A stretch of 64,000 nt of DNA from Pseudochryseolinea flava (lineage in GTDB: Bacteria > Bacteroidota > Bacteroidia > Cytophagales > Cyclobacteriaceae), in contig NZ_QMFY01000015.1 in the NCBI RefSeq assembly GCF_003286915.1, forward strand, positions 1-64,000, in the 5' to 3' direction. Under the pieces are notes generated by a model that saw only the letters and a list, made by a program, of their open reading frames with translations, had not been told where the DNA came from and ran no database searches. A program made the translations under genes and the position numbers. This document shows, one piece after another, positions 1 through 8,051 of this stretch (its first letter is position 1; each line of letters starts with the position of its first letter).

Positions 1-1
1 T

Positions 2-70
2 AGCGCACAATCTTGCAAAAGCGACCGCATGAGTGACGAAGATTTCACGCGCCTACATTTTTCAAACTAG
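2..70 (+). CDS. C-terminal tail of a protein cut by the window edge
   Basis: An open frame enters from the left edge and ends at the TAG at 68-70. The visible tail reads about 22 residues and ends DEDFTRLHFSN. It is followed 24 bases later by a good hairpin terminator, which supports a plus-strand gene ending here. The family cannot be identified from so short a piece, and the frame could be fortuitous. Confidence 0.35.
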   Translation, partial: SAQSCKSDRMSDEDFTRLHFSN

Positions 71-94
71 ATTAACCCAAAAAAAACAAAAAAA

Positions 95-127
95 GCCGCC
101 TCATGACTTTTGAGACGGCCTCTTTTT
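95..127 (+). terminator. Rho-independent terminator, probably bidirectional
   Basis: GCCGCCTCA at 95-103 pairs with TGAGACGGC at 111-119, with one C/A mismatch and a 7-base loop. It is followed by CTCTTTTT. An A-rich run at 79-94 would supply the U tract if it is read from the other strand. Confidence 0.7.
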
Positions 128-314
128 GTTATGCTATCCTATAACAACGACATCGCGTTATGGAGAAAGTTTTTCTTCATGCTCGCTACGCCCTCTCATT
201 TCAACATCAGTTTTTTGAAAGCGATAACGTGTAGCGGGATTGGGCGATTTGGAAATCTATTGCCCGATTCTTTAGTTTGATATGAAAATGCCATAAGACG
301 CATTCTTACAAGAG

Positions 315-1151
315 ATGGAAGACTTACGACCGCTGCTTATCGTTTACGCCTATAACATCATCGGAACATACGATGAAGCAAAAGACATTGTGCAAGATGT
401 CTATTTGAAATTTACGTCTGTTGATCAATCTTCTATTATCGACAAGAAGGCATACCTCGTGCGCATGGTAATAAACTTGGCCATCGACCAAAAGCGAAAG
501 CAAAAGAAACTCCGTGAGCAATATCCCGGCGAGTGGTTGCCGGAACCAATCTATACGGATAGCGCAGAACACACCGTCTTCAAAGGACAAGTGCTTTCAT
601 ATTCAGTAATGGTCTTACTCGAACGTTTGAGCAGTAGGCAGCGGGCTGTTTTTATTCTGAAAGAAGCGTTTGATTACGAGCATGAAGAAATTGCAGACGT
701 GTTGGGCATTACAGTAGAAAACTCACGACAGCTTTTGAGTAGAGCAAAAAAGGATATTCATGCAACCACGGTACAACCTGGTAAAATGGAAACTGCCGTG
801 TTAAACCGGTATCTGGCTGTTTTGCAGAATGGTGATGTAAAGGCGCTTGAAAAAATGTTGCATGATGAAATCACAATGATATCGGATGGCGGAGGAAAGG
901 CTGCTGCGGTGGTCAATACATTGCATGGCGCTGCGACGGTCACGAAATTACTACAGGGTCTTCAGCAGAAAGTTTACGGTCGTTGGCAATTGAAACAAGT
1001 TACGCTCAACCATCAGCCTGCAGTGTGTTATTTCAATGAGGGCCATTTAGAATCGTGCCTAGTGTTTGCTATCGTTGGTGATTGCATCCAATCGATCTAC
1101 ACCATTCGAAATCCAGATAAATTAAAAATTCTAGAAAATTCTTTGCGATAG
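315..1151 (+). CDS. ECF41-group RNA polymerase sigma factor with fused SnoaL-like domain
   Basis: This 278-residue protein has sigma region 2 at about residues 3-65 (AYNIIGTYDEAKDIVQDVYL) and sigma region 4 at about 95-150 (LSSRQRAVFILKEAFDYEHEEIA). A C-terminal extension at about 158-278 replaces an anti-sigma factor. Three hallmarks of the ECF41/SigJ group are visible: WLPEP at 74-78 in the linker, DGGGK at 191-195 and NPDKL at 266-270 in the SnoaL-like domain. In this family the fused domain modulates the sigma factor's own activity. ATG 315 is the only sensible start, because a stop lies in frame at 294-296. The next gene is the usual ECF41 partner, a carboxymuconolactone-decarboxylase-like protein, and a matching promoter lies between them. 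Confidence 0.9.
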   Translation: MEDLRPLLIVYAYNIIGTYDEAKDIVQDVYLKFTSVDQSSIIDKKAYLVRMVINLAIDQKRKQKKLREQYPGEWLPEPIYTDSAEHTVFKGQVLSYSVMVLLERLSSRQRAVFILKEAFDYEHEEIADVLGITVENSRQLLSRAKKDIHATTVQPGKMETAVLNRYLAVLQNGDVKALEKMLHDEITMISDGGGKAAAVVNTLHGAATVTKLLQGLQQKVYGRWQLKQVTLNHQPAVCYFNEGHLESCLVFAIVGDCIQSIYTIRNPDKLKILENSLR

Positions 1152-1178
1152 TGTCACGTTTTGCCGGAGCAGTTCGTC
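1152..1178 (+). promoter_or_regulatory. Putative ECF41-dependent promoter
   Basis: TGTCACG at 1152-1158 and CGTC at 1175-1178 are separated by 16 bases. This agrees with the ECF41 promoter as I recall it (TGTCACA at -35, CGTC at -10). It begins right after the sigma factor's stop codon and ends 21 bases before ATG 1200 of the partner gene. The match is one base short of the recalled -35 consensus, and function is inferred from motif and context. Confidence 0.6.
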
Positions 1179-1199
1179 TTTAGCGAAATTTTAAGCAAC

Positions 1200-1664
1200 A
1201 TGGAAAGAATTTCATATCAAGAGTTGCCTAAGGGCTTCTACAATGTCCTCATGAAGGCACAAGAATATGTCGACAATGCTGGACTTGACCATTCCTTACT
1301 GGAACTTATTAGAATGCGCGTGTCGCTCATCAATGGATGTGCCTATTGTATCGACATGCACTACAAACTTGGTCTTCACCTTGGCGACACGGCACAGCGA
1401 TTGACGTCGGTGAGTGTTTGGCGAGAAGCTCCATATTATTCTGAAAAAGAGAAAGCGGCTTTGGAGTTTGCGGAGCGTCTAACGAAAGTTGATAGCGATC
1501 ATCATCCTGAGACGCTACACGATGCCATCAACAAATATTTTTCAAAGGAAGAAATAGCATATCTAACACTGGCCATTATTCAAATTAACGCGTGGAATCG
1601 CCTCGTGCGTTCTTTTGGAACCGTCGCGGGTAATTTCAAAGTTCCCGAAAAGGTCAATGCTTAA
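1200..1664 (+). CDS. Carboxymuconolactone decarboxylase / AhpD-like protein, ECF41 partner
   Basis: This 154-residue alpha-helical AhpD-fold protein carries the redox-type motif C47-x2-C50-x3-H54 (NGCAYCIDMHYK). Proteins of this group are thought to act as alkylhydroperoxidase-like or thiol-peroxidase-like enzymes, and the real substrate of ECF41-linked members is unknown. An in-frame TTG at 1161 would add 13 residues, but that extension runs through the putative ECF41 promoter. ATG 1200 gives the typical family start MERISYQELPKGFY, so I choose it. The gene follows the sigma factor on the same strand and is probably its direct target. Confidence 0.85.
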   Translation: MERISYQELPKGFYNVLMKAQEYVDNAGLDHSLLELIRMRVSLINGCAYCIDMHYKLGLHLGDTAQRLTSVSVWREAPYYSEKEKAALEFAERLTKVDSDHHPETLHDAINKYFSKEEIAYLTLAIIQINAWNRLVRSFGTVAGNFKVPEKVNA

Positions 1665-1693
1665 TAATCTTTTTTAAGCTTATCCATCAGGGG

Positions 1694-1714
1694 CGCGTGG
1701 CATGAGGCTACGCG
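1694..1714 (+). terminator. Hairpin downstream of the AhpD-like gene, weak terminator candidate
   Basis: CGCGTGGC at 1694-1701 can pair with GCTACGCG at 1707-1714, with one G-U pair and a 5-base loop. No clear T tract follows, so it may be a weak terminator or an operator. Otherwise 1665-1850 is empty. Confidence 0.3.
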
Positions 1715-1850
1715 TCCTTCGCCCATTTAATTCCCGCGCTAACGGCATTCCCGTGTCATTTTGCAGGGATGAATAATTTTTTTGTAATTCCATGCAACTG
1801 TTATGGAGTTTTGCCGTCTTATACCTAAGATTGTTATGTATTAGACAATT

Positions 1851-2183
1851 ATGCATTCACCAGAATTACTAAAGGGGACCCTTCAAATGATTATTCTTAA
1901 GGTATTGAAGGACCATGGAAAAATGTACGGCTATGAGATCACTCAGCGCGTAGCGGAACTTTCCGATGGGAGAATTCTACTTACAGAGGGAGCACTTTAC
2001 CCATCACTTCATAAACTTGAAGCGGAGGGGTTTCTCAAAACGGAGGTTGTCAGTATTGGAAAACGCGTGCGAAAATATTATACGCTTACGGCTGAAGGCA
2101 AAACCATTGCCAAAGACCGTGTAAGTGAATTTATGGATTTTATCAAAACAATGTCGTCAGTGCTGCAGGTGCAAATGTCATAA
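1851..2183 (+). CDS. PadR-family transcriptional regulator
   Basis: This 110-residue protein consists of a winged helix-turn-helix of the short PadR (subfamily 2) type. LLKGTLQMIILKVLKDHGKM starts the first helices, YGYEI and LTEGALYPSLHKLE form the recognition region, and RKYYTLTAEGK forms the wing. PadR proteins usually repress a neighbouring transporter or detoxification gene. Only two bases separate its stop from the FtsX-type permease gene that follows, so the two are almost surely cotranscribed and the permease is its likely target. The effector is not predictable from the sequence. Confidence 0.9.
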   Translation: MHSPELLKGTLQMIILKVLKDHGKMYGYEITQRVAELSDGRILLTEGALYPSLHKLEAEGFLKTEVVSIGKRVRKYYTLTAEGKTIAKDRVSEFMDFIKTMSSVLQVQMS

Positions 2184-2185
2184 CA

Positions 2186-4873
2186 ATGGCACAACTCACG
2201 AATGACCATATCGACTACATTTTAAAGGACATCAACTATCGAGGTGTAGTCCTTGATGGATTCCAAGATGAAGTTGTGGATCACATCTGTTCCCTGGTGG
2301 AGCAAGAGATGTCTAACGGTGTACGTTTTATCGATGCTTACCACCATGTGCTTCGAAAATTTGGCCATACGAATGGTCTTCGTCAAACACAAAAACAGGT
2401 TCTTCTATCTGAAAATAAAAATGCTCGGCTTATGTTTAGGAATTATCTCACCATCGCTTTTCGAAATCTAAATAAACACCGCTTCTTCAGTGCCATTAAT
2501 ATTGTTGGGCTTGCTATCGGTGTAGCAGCATGTTTGATTATTACGCTTTTTATTTTGCAAGAGTTATCCTACGATAGACATTTTGCCAATGCCGACCGTA
2601 TTTACCGTTTGGATGCTGAAATAAAATTCAATGGTAATCATCACCGGTTGGCCGTGATGCCAGCGCCGACAGCAGCAGCAATGCAAAGTGATTTTCCTGA
2701 AGTCGAAGCGTCTATGCATTTTCGTCAATCACCGTGGAAACGTGTAAAAAGGACAACGGAAAATTTCAAAGAGCAATTTACAGGCTATGCAAGCAACGGA
2801 ATATTTAAAGTTTTTTCTATTCCTCTTTTGAAGGGAAACACAGCAAATGCGTTAACAGAACCGAGAACACTTGTGATCAGCAAAAGCATGGCTGATAAAT
2901 ATTTTCCAAATGAAGAAGCCTTGGGACAAACATTGATTGTCGATAATCAAGACTTATACAAAATCACAGGTATATTCCAAGACTTGCCTACCAATACGCA
3001 CTTTAAGCTCGACTTCATCCTTTCGATGGAAGGCCTTGAGGAATCGAAAGCGAATAATTGGCTGAGTAATAACTTCAATACTTACGTGCTCCTTCGTGAG
3101 GGAAACACTGAGGAAGCATTAGAAGCTAAATTTCCGAAATTCGTAAACACATATGTTGGTCCGCAAATAAAGGAGTTCCTGGGCGCGGACGTGACGATGG
3201 AGAAATTCTCGGCAAATGGTGATAAGCTTGAATACAGTTTAACACCGTTGTTAGATATTCATTTGCATTCAGATCTCACGGCGGAAATGGCTGCCAATAG
3301 CGATATCACATATGTATATCTTTTTGGCGCGATTGCATTATTCATCTTGGCAATTGCCTGCATTAATTTCATGAACCTTTCGACCGCGCGGTCTGCAAAT
3401 CGAGCAAAAGAAGTCGGTGTGCGTAAAGCTTTGGGTTCGTTACGCGCGCACTTGGTTCGTCAATTCTTAATGGAGTCGATCATGCTTAGTGTCGTATCTT
3501 TTGTGATTGCGTTGATGTTAGCTTACGTCGCCTTGCCGGGATTCAATATCCTTGCTGAGCGAAATCTATCGATTCCGTTTAGCGAGCCTGTGTTCATCGC
3601 CACGTTCGTCGTGATGTCTTTGTTCGTGGGTGTACTTGCAGGATTGTATCCATCACTGTTCTTGTCGGCATTCAGGCCCGTAAACGTGTTGAAAGGAAAA
3701 CTGTCTCTTGGTATGAAAAGTGGTGCCGTGCGAAGTTCTTTGGTTGTATTCCAATTTATGATCTCAATTTTTCTGGTTGTCGGAACGATCACCGTACAAA
3801 AGCAATTAAGTTTTATTCAGAATACGAAAATCGGTTTCAAAAAAGATCAAGTTGTTATTCTCCATAATACGGAGCTGTTGAGTAGTCACGACGTTCTGAA
3901 GAACGAGTTGTTAAAATATCCGGGCATTACAAATGTGTCTGCTTCGGGATATATTCCGATTTCAGGGTGGGGAAGAAGCAATACGAGTTTCTGGCCAGAA
4001 GGGAATCAGCCTTCGCAGGATAATATGGTCTCGATGGAGTATTGGCATGTAGACCACGATTATGTTCCTACGCTCGGAATGCAGATAAAAGTAGGAAGGA
4101 ATTTTTCGAAAGATTTTCTGTCGGATTCTACGGCAATCATATTAAATGAAGAAGCTGTAAAACGATTTGGTTTTAAAAACCCGATCGGTGAAAAATTATC
4201 AACGTTCGCTGTGAGTAATGGTACGATTCAACAAGATAAAGTGGATATGTATACCGTTGTAGGTGTGGTTGAGAATTTTCATTTCGAGTCGCTTAAACAG
4301 AACATAACACCGCTTTGCTTACAGCTCGGTAAAAGTGGATGGAGTGTCCCGATTCGGTTTTCGAGTGCGGACACAAAAGCGGTTCTGGCACACATTGAAA
4401 AAAGTTGGAAAGCCGTTGCGCCAGGGCAACCGTTCGAATACACATTTCTCGATGATGCTTTTGGGAAGATGTATTCATCGGAGCAGCAGCTCGGACAAAT
4501 ATTTGCTGTCTTTGCTGGGCTCGCCATTATCATCGCTTGTTTAGGGCTGTTTGCGCTTACGGCATTTACAGCTGAGCAACGCACTAAGGAGATTGGTATC
4601 AGAAAGGTCCTCGGTGCATCTGTCGGAAGCATTGTGCTGTTACTCTCGAAAGAGTTTGGAAAGCTTATCATTTTTGCGTTTTTACTTGCAGCACCGCTTT
4701 CTTATTTGGCCGTTGGTAGGTGGCTTGAGAACTATCAATACAAAACAGAAATAGGTATCGCCGTATACATCTTGGCGGGCGTGTCTGCATTTGCCGTGGC
4801 GTGGTTAACGATGGGCTTCCAGTCGATCAAAGCCGCACGCGGTAATCCAGTATCGGCGTTACGCAGTGAATAA
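2186..4873 (+). CDS. ABC transporter permease of FtsX/MacB type with permease-prefix domain
   Basis: This large inner-membrane permease (895 residues) is of the kind abundant in Cytophagales. Residues 1-80 form a soluble permease-prefix region, followed by YLTIAFRNLNKHRFFSAINI and the first membrane helix with LAIGVAACLIIT. A MacB-like periplasmic domain (about 125-370), three helices of the first FtsX domain (about 385-500), a second periplasmic domain and a last FtsX domain (about 775-890) follow. RSANRAKEVGVRKALGS and EQRTKEIGIRKVLGAS are the two coupling-helix motifs. No ATPase gene is adjacent, so the ATP-binding partner must be encoded elsewhere. Such proteins export lipids, peptides or drugs or act mechanically; the substrate here is unknown. 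Confidence 0.9.
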   Translation: MAQLTNDHIDYILKDINYRGVVLDGFQDEVVDHICSLVEQEMSNGVRFIDAYHHVLRKFGHTNGLRQTQKQVLLSENKNARLMFRNYLTIAFRNLNKHRFFSAINIVGLAIGVAACLIITLFILQELSYDRHFANADRIYRLDAEIKFNGNHHRLAVMPAPTAAAMQSDFPEVEASMHFRQSPWKRVKRTTENFKEQFTGYASNGIFKVFSIPLLKGNTANALTEPRTLVISKSMADKYFPNEEALGQTLIVDNQDLYKITGIFQDLPTNTHFKLDFILSMEGLEESKANNWLSNNFNTYVLLREGNTEEALEAKFPKFVNTYVGPQIKEFLGADVTMEKFSANGDKLEYSLTPLLDIHLHSDLTAEMAANSDITYVYLFGAIALFILAIACINFMNLSTARSANRAKEVGVRKALGSLRAHLVRQFLMESIMLSVVSFVIALMLAYVALPGFNILAERNLSIPFSEPVFIATFVVMSLFVGVLAGLYPSLFLSAFRPVNVLKGKLSLGMKSGAVRSSLVVFQFMISIFLVVGTITVQKQLSFIQNTKIGFKKDQVVILHNTELLSSHDVLKNELLKYPGITNVSASGYIPISGWGRSNTSFWPEGNQPSQDNMVSMEYWHVDHDYVPTLGMQIKVGRNFSKDFLSDSTAIILNEEAVKRFGFKNPIGEKLSTFAVSNGTIQQDKVDMYTVVGVVENFHFESLKQNITPLCLQLGKSGWSVPIRFSSADTKAVLAHIEKSWKAVAPGQPFEYTFLDDAFGKMYSSEQQLGQIFAVFAGLAIIIACLGLFALTAFTAEQRTKEIGIRKVLGASVGSIVLLLSKEFGKLIIFAFLLAAPLSYLAVGRWLENYQYKTEIGIAVYILAGVSAFAVAWLTMGFQSIKAARGNPVSALRSE

Positions 4874-4993
4874 TGGGTACGGCTCCCGTTATCGGCGCCA
4901 GAAAGCTTGTCATTTCACCGCACATCACTATTTGGGTGGTGATCATTCGGCAAATTGATTTCATTTATTGCGCAACAACTTAATCTGTGAGCT

Positions 4994-5827
4994 ATGAAGC
5001 GCAATGTGTTATTCTTTTTTCTAGCGTCAATTGCAATTTCCGCCGTGGCGCAACCCGCAAAAATTGCTACGTACAATATGCGTTACGACAATGTACAAGA
5101 TACTGTCAACGCTTGGGCTAAGCGCGTACCAATAATAGGGCAAGTGATACAGTTTCATGAAATAGAGTTGTTCGGTGCGCAAGAACTCCTGGATCACCAA
5201 GTGAAAGATGTCAAGAAGCAATTACCAATGTTTGATTGGATTGGTGTCGGCCGTGATGATGGCCAGGCGAAAGGTGAATACGCTCCAATATTTTATCATG
5301 CTGACAAATTTAAAGTGTTAGACAAGGGAAATTTTTGGCTCTCGGAAACCCCTGATCAGCCGACAAAAGGATGGGATGCCGCACTCCCGCGTATTTGTTC
5401 TTGGGGAAAGTTTCAAGACCTGAAAACGAAAAAGGTCTTTTTTATTTTCAACACACATTTCGATCACAAAGGGGAGTTAGCAAGAATTAACAGTGCCAAA
5501 CTTATCCTCGACAAAATAAAAACAATTGCGGGTAACCAACCCGTTGTGTTGATGGGCGACTTCAATTTCGACCAGCGCCATGAAGGTTATCAGACGCTGC
5601 AATCGTCAACTTTAAAGGATGCGTTCGGCTTAGCTCTATTCAAGCTAGCCAATACCAGTACCTTTAATGGCTTTGATATCCGAACCGCTGGAGATGCACG
5701 CATCGACCATATTTTAGTTTCACCACAATTCAAAGTTTCGAAGTATGGTATTCTCACCGATAGTTATCAAGGGAAACTTCCATCCGATCATTTTCCTGTA
5801 ACAATATCTCTTTCGCTGTCTAAGTAA
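4994..5827 (+). CDS. Secreted endonuclease/exonuclease/phosphatase family protein
   Basis: This 277-residue protein has an N-terminal signal peptide (MKRNVLFFFLASIAISAVAQ), so it acts in the periplasm or outside the cell. The DNase I-like fold is shown by YNMRYDN (metal-site Asn), GAQE (catalytic Glu), NTHFDHKG, MGDFNFD, IDHILVS and the final SDHFPV with the catalytic Asp-His pair. Relatives in Bacteroidota hydrolyse phosphodiesters such as nucleic acids, phosphoinositides or sphingomyelin, and the substrate cannot be told here. It stands alone: 120 bases separate it from the permease and 231 from the next gene. Confidence 0.88.
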   Translation: MKRNVLFFFLASIAISAVAQPAKIATYNMRYDNVQDTVNAWAKRVPIIGQVIQFHEIELFGAQELLDHQVKDVKKQLPMFDWIGVGRDDGQAKGEYAPIFYHADKFKVLDKGNFWLSETPDQPTKGWDAALPRICSWGKFQDLKTKKVFFIFNTHFDHKGELARINSAKLILDKIKTIAGNQPVVLMGDFNFDQRHEGYQTLQSSTLKDAFGLALFKLANTSTFNGFDIRTAGDARIDHILVSPQFKVSKYGILTDSYQGKLPSDHFPVTISLSLSK

Positions 5828-6058
5828 TTTCCGCTTTTCAATGGTTTTCGTTCCTAAAAGCTAAACGCCGTAGCTTTGAATGCATTCTTTTTTCACTTAA
5901 ATCTTACAGCATAGTGAAAGAAGCGTTGGTGTGAAGACTTTTAATTTCCTGGCTTGTAATTTCGCGTAGGCATTAGTCGTTACTGGCCCCAAGGCGTCCA
6001 TAGTAGTAATGTAAGTGATTTGTGCCGCTTAGAATTTCTTCGATGATACGCTAAAAAC

Positions 6059-6991
6059 ATGAAGAGCTTACATACCGACACGGCGGTAACCATTGCACAG
6101 GTTTCCGATGATGCATGGCGAAGCGCGCTTGCGGAAAATACACGACGATTCCATGTTGTGGCGGCTTGGGCTGCCATCATCTTCGACCCAATCTTTGCCA
6201 TTACGGATTATTTCAACATTCCAGAGAGCTGGCAACTGCTCCTCTATACGCGCCTCAGTGTATCATTGATTTCGCTTATCACGTTGTTTGCTCAGAAACG
6301 ATATCAATTTCCGGCCTATTGGATCGTGGTTGTACCGTTTATGCTCATCTCACTTCAGAATGCTTTCACCTTTAGCCTCATTGGTAGTGAAGATCTTTTA
6401 GGTCACAACTTGAACTACATGGCTTTGTTAATCGGCGCAGGTATGTTCTTAGCTTGGGACTGGCAATTTTCGGTTGGCGTACTTACGCTATCGGCTATCG
6501 CGACAGCAATTTTTATTCAATTGAATCCGGCGATTACTGTCGACGCCTTTTTCGTGAAAGGTGGATTGCTGCTGATGAGTGTTGCTGCTTTCATGTTTAT
6601 TCTCATCAAGACAAGATATAATCTTACCGTGAAGGAAATCAAAGCGCGATTGGCACTGCAGATCAGCAACGAAGAGATTCAATCACAAAACGAAGAGATT
6701 TCGGCGCAAGCAGAAGAAATTCGTGGTATCAATGAAAATCTTGAGCAGATCGTCAACGCGCGAACGAAAGAACTCGAAATGAAGAACAAAGCGTTGCAAG
6801 AGTACGCCTTCATTAACGCGCACAAACTGAGAAGGCCGGTAGCGAGTATTCTCGGACTGGTAAACATAGCGTCGAAGATCGATCTTCCGGAAGAGGAACG
6901 TTCTATCATTTTCCATCTTGAAAAATCAACGCTTGAGCTAGACGAAATCGTTGCGTCCATCACGAAGACAATTGAAAAGGCTGACGTTTAA
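6059..6991 (+). CDS. Six-helix membrane sensor ending in a kinase dimerisation (DHp) domain, no ATPase domain
   Basis: This 310-residue protein has about six membrane segments (residues 32-200) followed by a coiled coil rich in Glu and Gln (about 205-245). It then has a HisKA-like H-box, INAHKLRRPVASILGL, with the candidate phosphoacceptor His at 255. It stops at residue 310, straight after the dimerisation helices. No N, G1 or G2 ATP-binding box exists, and there is no room for one because the next gene begins 10 bases away on the other strand. It might be phosphorylated in trans, act as a phosphotransfer or phosphatase scaffold, or be a truncated kinase. No frame interruption is visible at its end. 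Confidence 0.75.
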   Translation: MKSLHTDTAVTIAQVSDDAWRSALAENTRRFHVVAAWAAIIFDPIFAITDYFNIPESWQLLLYTRLSVSLISLITLFAQKRYQFPAYWIVVVPFMLISLQNAFTFSLIGSEDLLGHNLNYMALLIGAGMFLAWDWQFSVGVLTLSAIATAIFIQLNPAITVDAFFVKGGLLLMSVAAFMFILIKTRYNLTVKEIKARLALQISNEEIQSQNEEISAQAEEIRGINENLEQIVNARTKELEMKNKALQEYAFINAHKLRRPVASILGLVNIASKIDLPEEERSIIFHLEKSTLELDEIVASITKTIEKADV

Positions 6992-7000
6992 TGGATAACG

Positions 7001-7387
7001 TTAACGCGCGGCAATAACTTCCACTTCTAGTTTCCACTTTTTCTCTAGCAACTGACAACAGATGACCGTGAGTGACGGCCGGTGATTGCCAAGATATTTC
7101 ATTCGTAGTTTTACATTGACTTCATCAAAAGAAGGATCGGCGAGATAAGTACGGATCGAGACAATATGCTGATACGTTAAACCTGCCGAAGAAAGGATGC
7201 TGCCAATGTGTTTCCAAATTAGCTCACCCTGTTCTTCAAAAGATTCAGGCATCGTTTGTCCGTCGTGTTCATAACCGTTAAGCCCGCTGATGAAGAGTAT
7301 TTGCGAATCGCCTTTTACTTCGACTGCATGGCTATAGTTTCGGTAAGGTGGAAATACATTTTCTGGATTGTGTAGTGTAATCGGCAT
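7001..7387 (-). CDS. RidA (YjgF/YER057c/UK114) family protein
   Basis: This protein of 128 residues is the usual RidA length. Visible family features are FISGLNGYEHDG near the first strands, FEEQGELIWKHIGSILSSAG in the helix, IVSIRTYLADPSFDEVN, and RPSLTVICCQLLEKKWKLEVEVIA at the end. RidA proteins deaminate reactive enamine/imine intermediates, but this divergent member need not have that activity. An upstream TTG at 7435 would add 16 residues unlike the family; ATG 7387 is preferred. It lies just downstream of the DinB-family gene on the same strand. Confidence 0.82.
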   Translation of the reverse strand: MPITLHNPENVFPPYRNYSHAVEVKGDSQILFISGLNGYEHDGQTMPESFEEQGELIWKHIGSILSSAGLTYQHIVSIRTYLADPSFDEVNVKLRMKYLGNHRPSLTVICCQLLEKKWKLEVEVIAAR

Positions 7388-7441
7388 AACGTTGCATTTA
7401 TCAGCCCAAGATAACGTATCCAAATGCCAAGTCAACTCAGA

Positions 7442-7921
7442 CTAGCTGCGATCATAAAACGCAGGAGGTTCAATGCCCAACGAGCGCAGATAAACGTAAC
7501 CTTGTGCGCGGTGATGGATTTCATTGTCGATCCAGTAGAAAACGATCCAGTGAATAGGGCCGCCCCATTGTCCGAATGCCAAGTCTTCTTCTTGAAAGCG
7601 ATCTGCAGGAATCTGTGACCATAACTTGGTGATTTCTTCCGTTGCGCGATCCCACGCTTTGAGGAGGTTTTCTTTTGTATTGAGTGCATCACTTGCCGGC
7701 TCATAGTTATTCCACTTGCGCGTTACAACGCCCTGCATACCTGGCACGCCCATGCCCAGCATCTCGAAAACCAATTCAGCAAACGGCCTCATGCCGCCGA
7801 CGGAGTAACTAAATAGTTTGTCTTCTGGGAATGCTTCAATTGCACGACGTGTAACGCGACGGTGTCCCAGCCAATGTTCGAGTAGTTGCGCTGGTGTAAT
7901 GACAATGGATGCTGATTTCAT
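7442..7921 (-). CDS. DinB-family (DUF664-like) protein
   Basis: This 159-residue protein has the four-helix DinB/YfiT-like fold with several His residues suited to metal binding (HWLGHRR near residue 16, DNEIHHRAQGYVYLR near the end). Relatives include thiol-dependent transferases and hydrolases, but most members are uncharacterised. The start is ATG 7921; a TTG two codons upstream is less likely. It is followed on the same strand by the RidA-like gene after 54 bases, so the two may form an operon. Confidence 0.8.
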   Translation of the reverse strand: MKSASIVITPAQLLEHWLGHRRVTRRAIEAFPEDKLFSYSVGGMRPFAELVFEMLGMGVPGMQGVVTRKWNNYEPASDALNTKENLLKAWDRATEEITKLWSQIPADRFQEEDLAFGQWGGPIHWIVFYWIDNEIHHRAQGYVYLRSLGIEPPAFYDRS

Positions 7922-8051
7922 AAACAATTAATTTTTGATGATGCAGCAAAGTAAAAATGGCGTTATGACAACAGTATGTCAGCAGTGTCAAAGAATTTTA
8001 AAAAAGTTTCTCGCCAATGCGTTGCATTGCAAAACGTAGTATTTTTACCCC

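Noticed and set aside
1161-1199. Longer start (TTG) for the AhpD-like gene
   Set aside because: The extension does not match the family and overlaps the ECF41-type promoter; ATG 1200 gives the normal N-terminus.
4279-4671. A 130-codon frame antisense to the FtsX permease
   Set aside because: It is a shadow of a strongly supported coding region without any domain.
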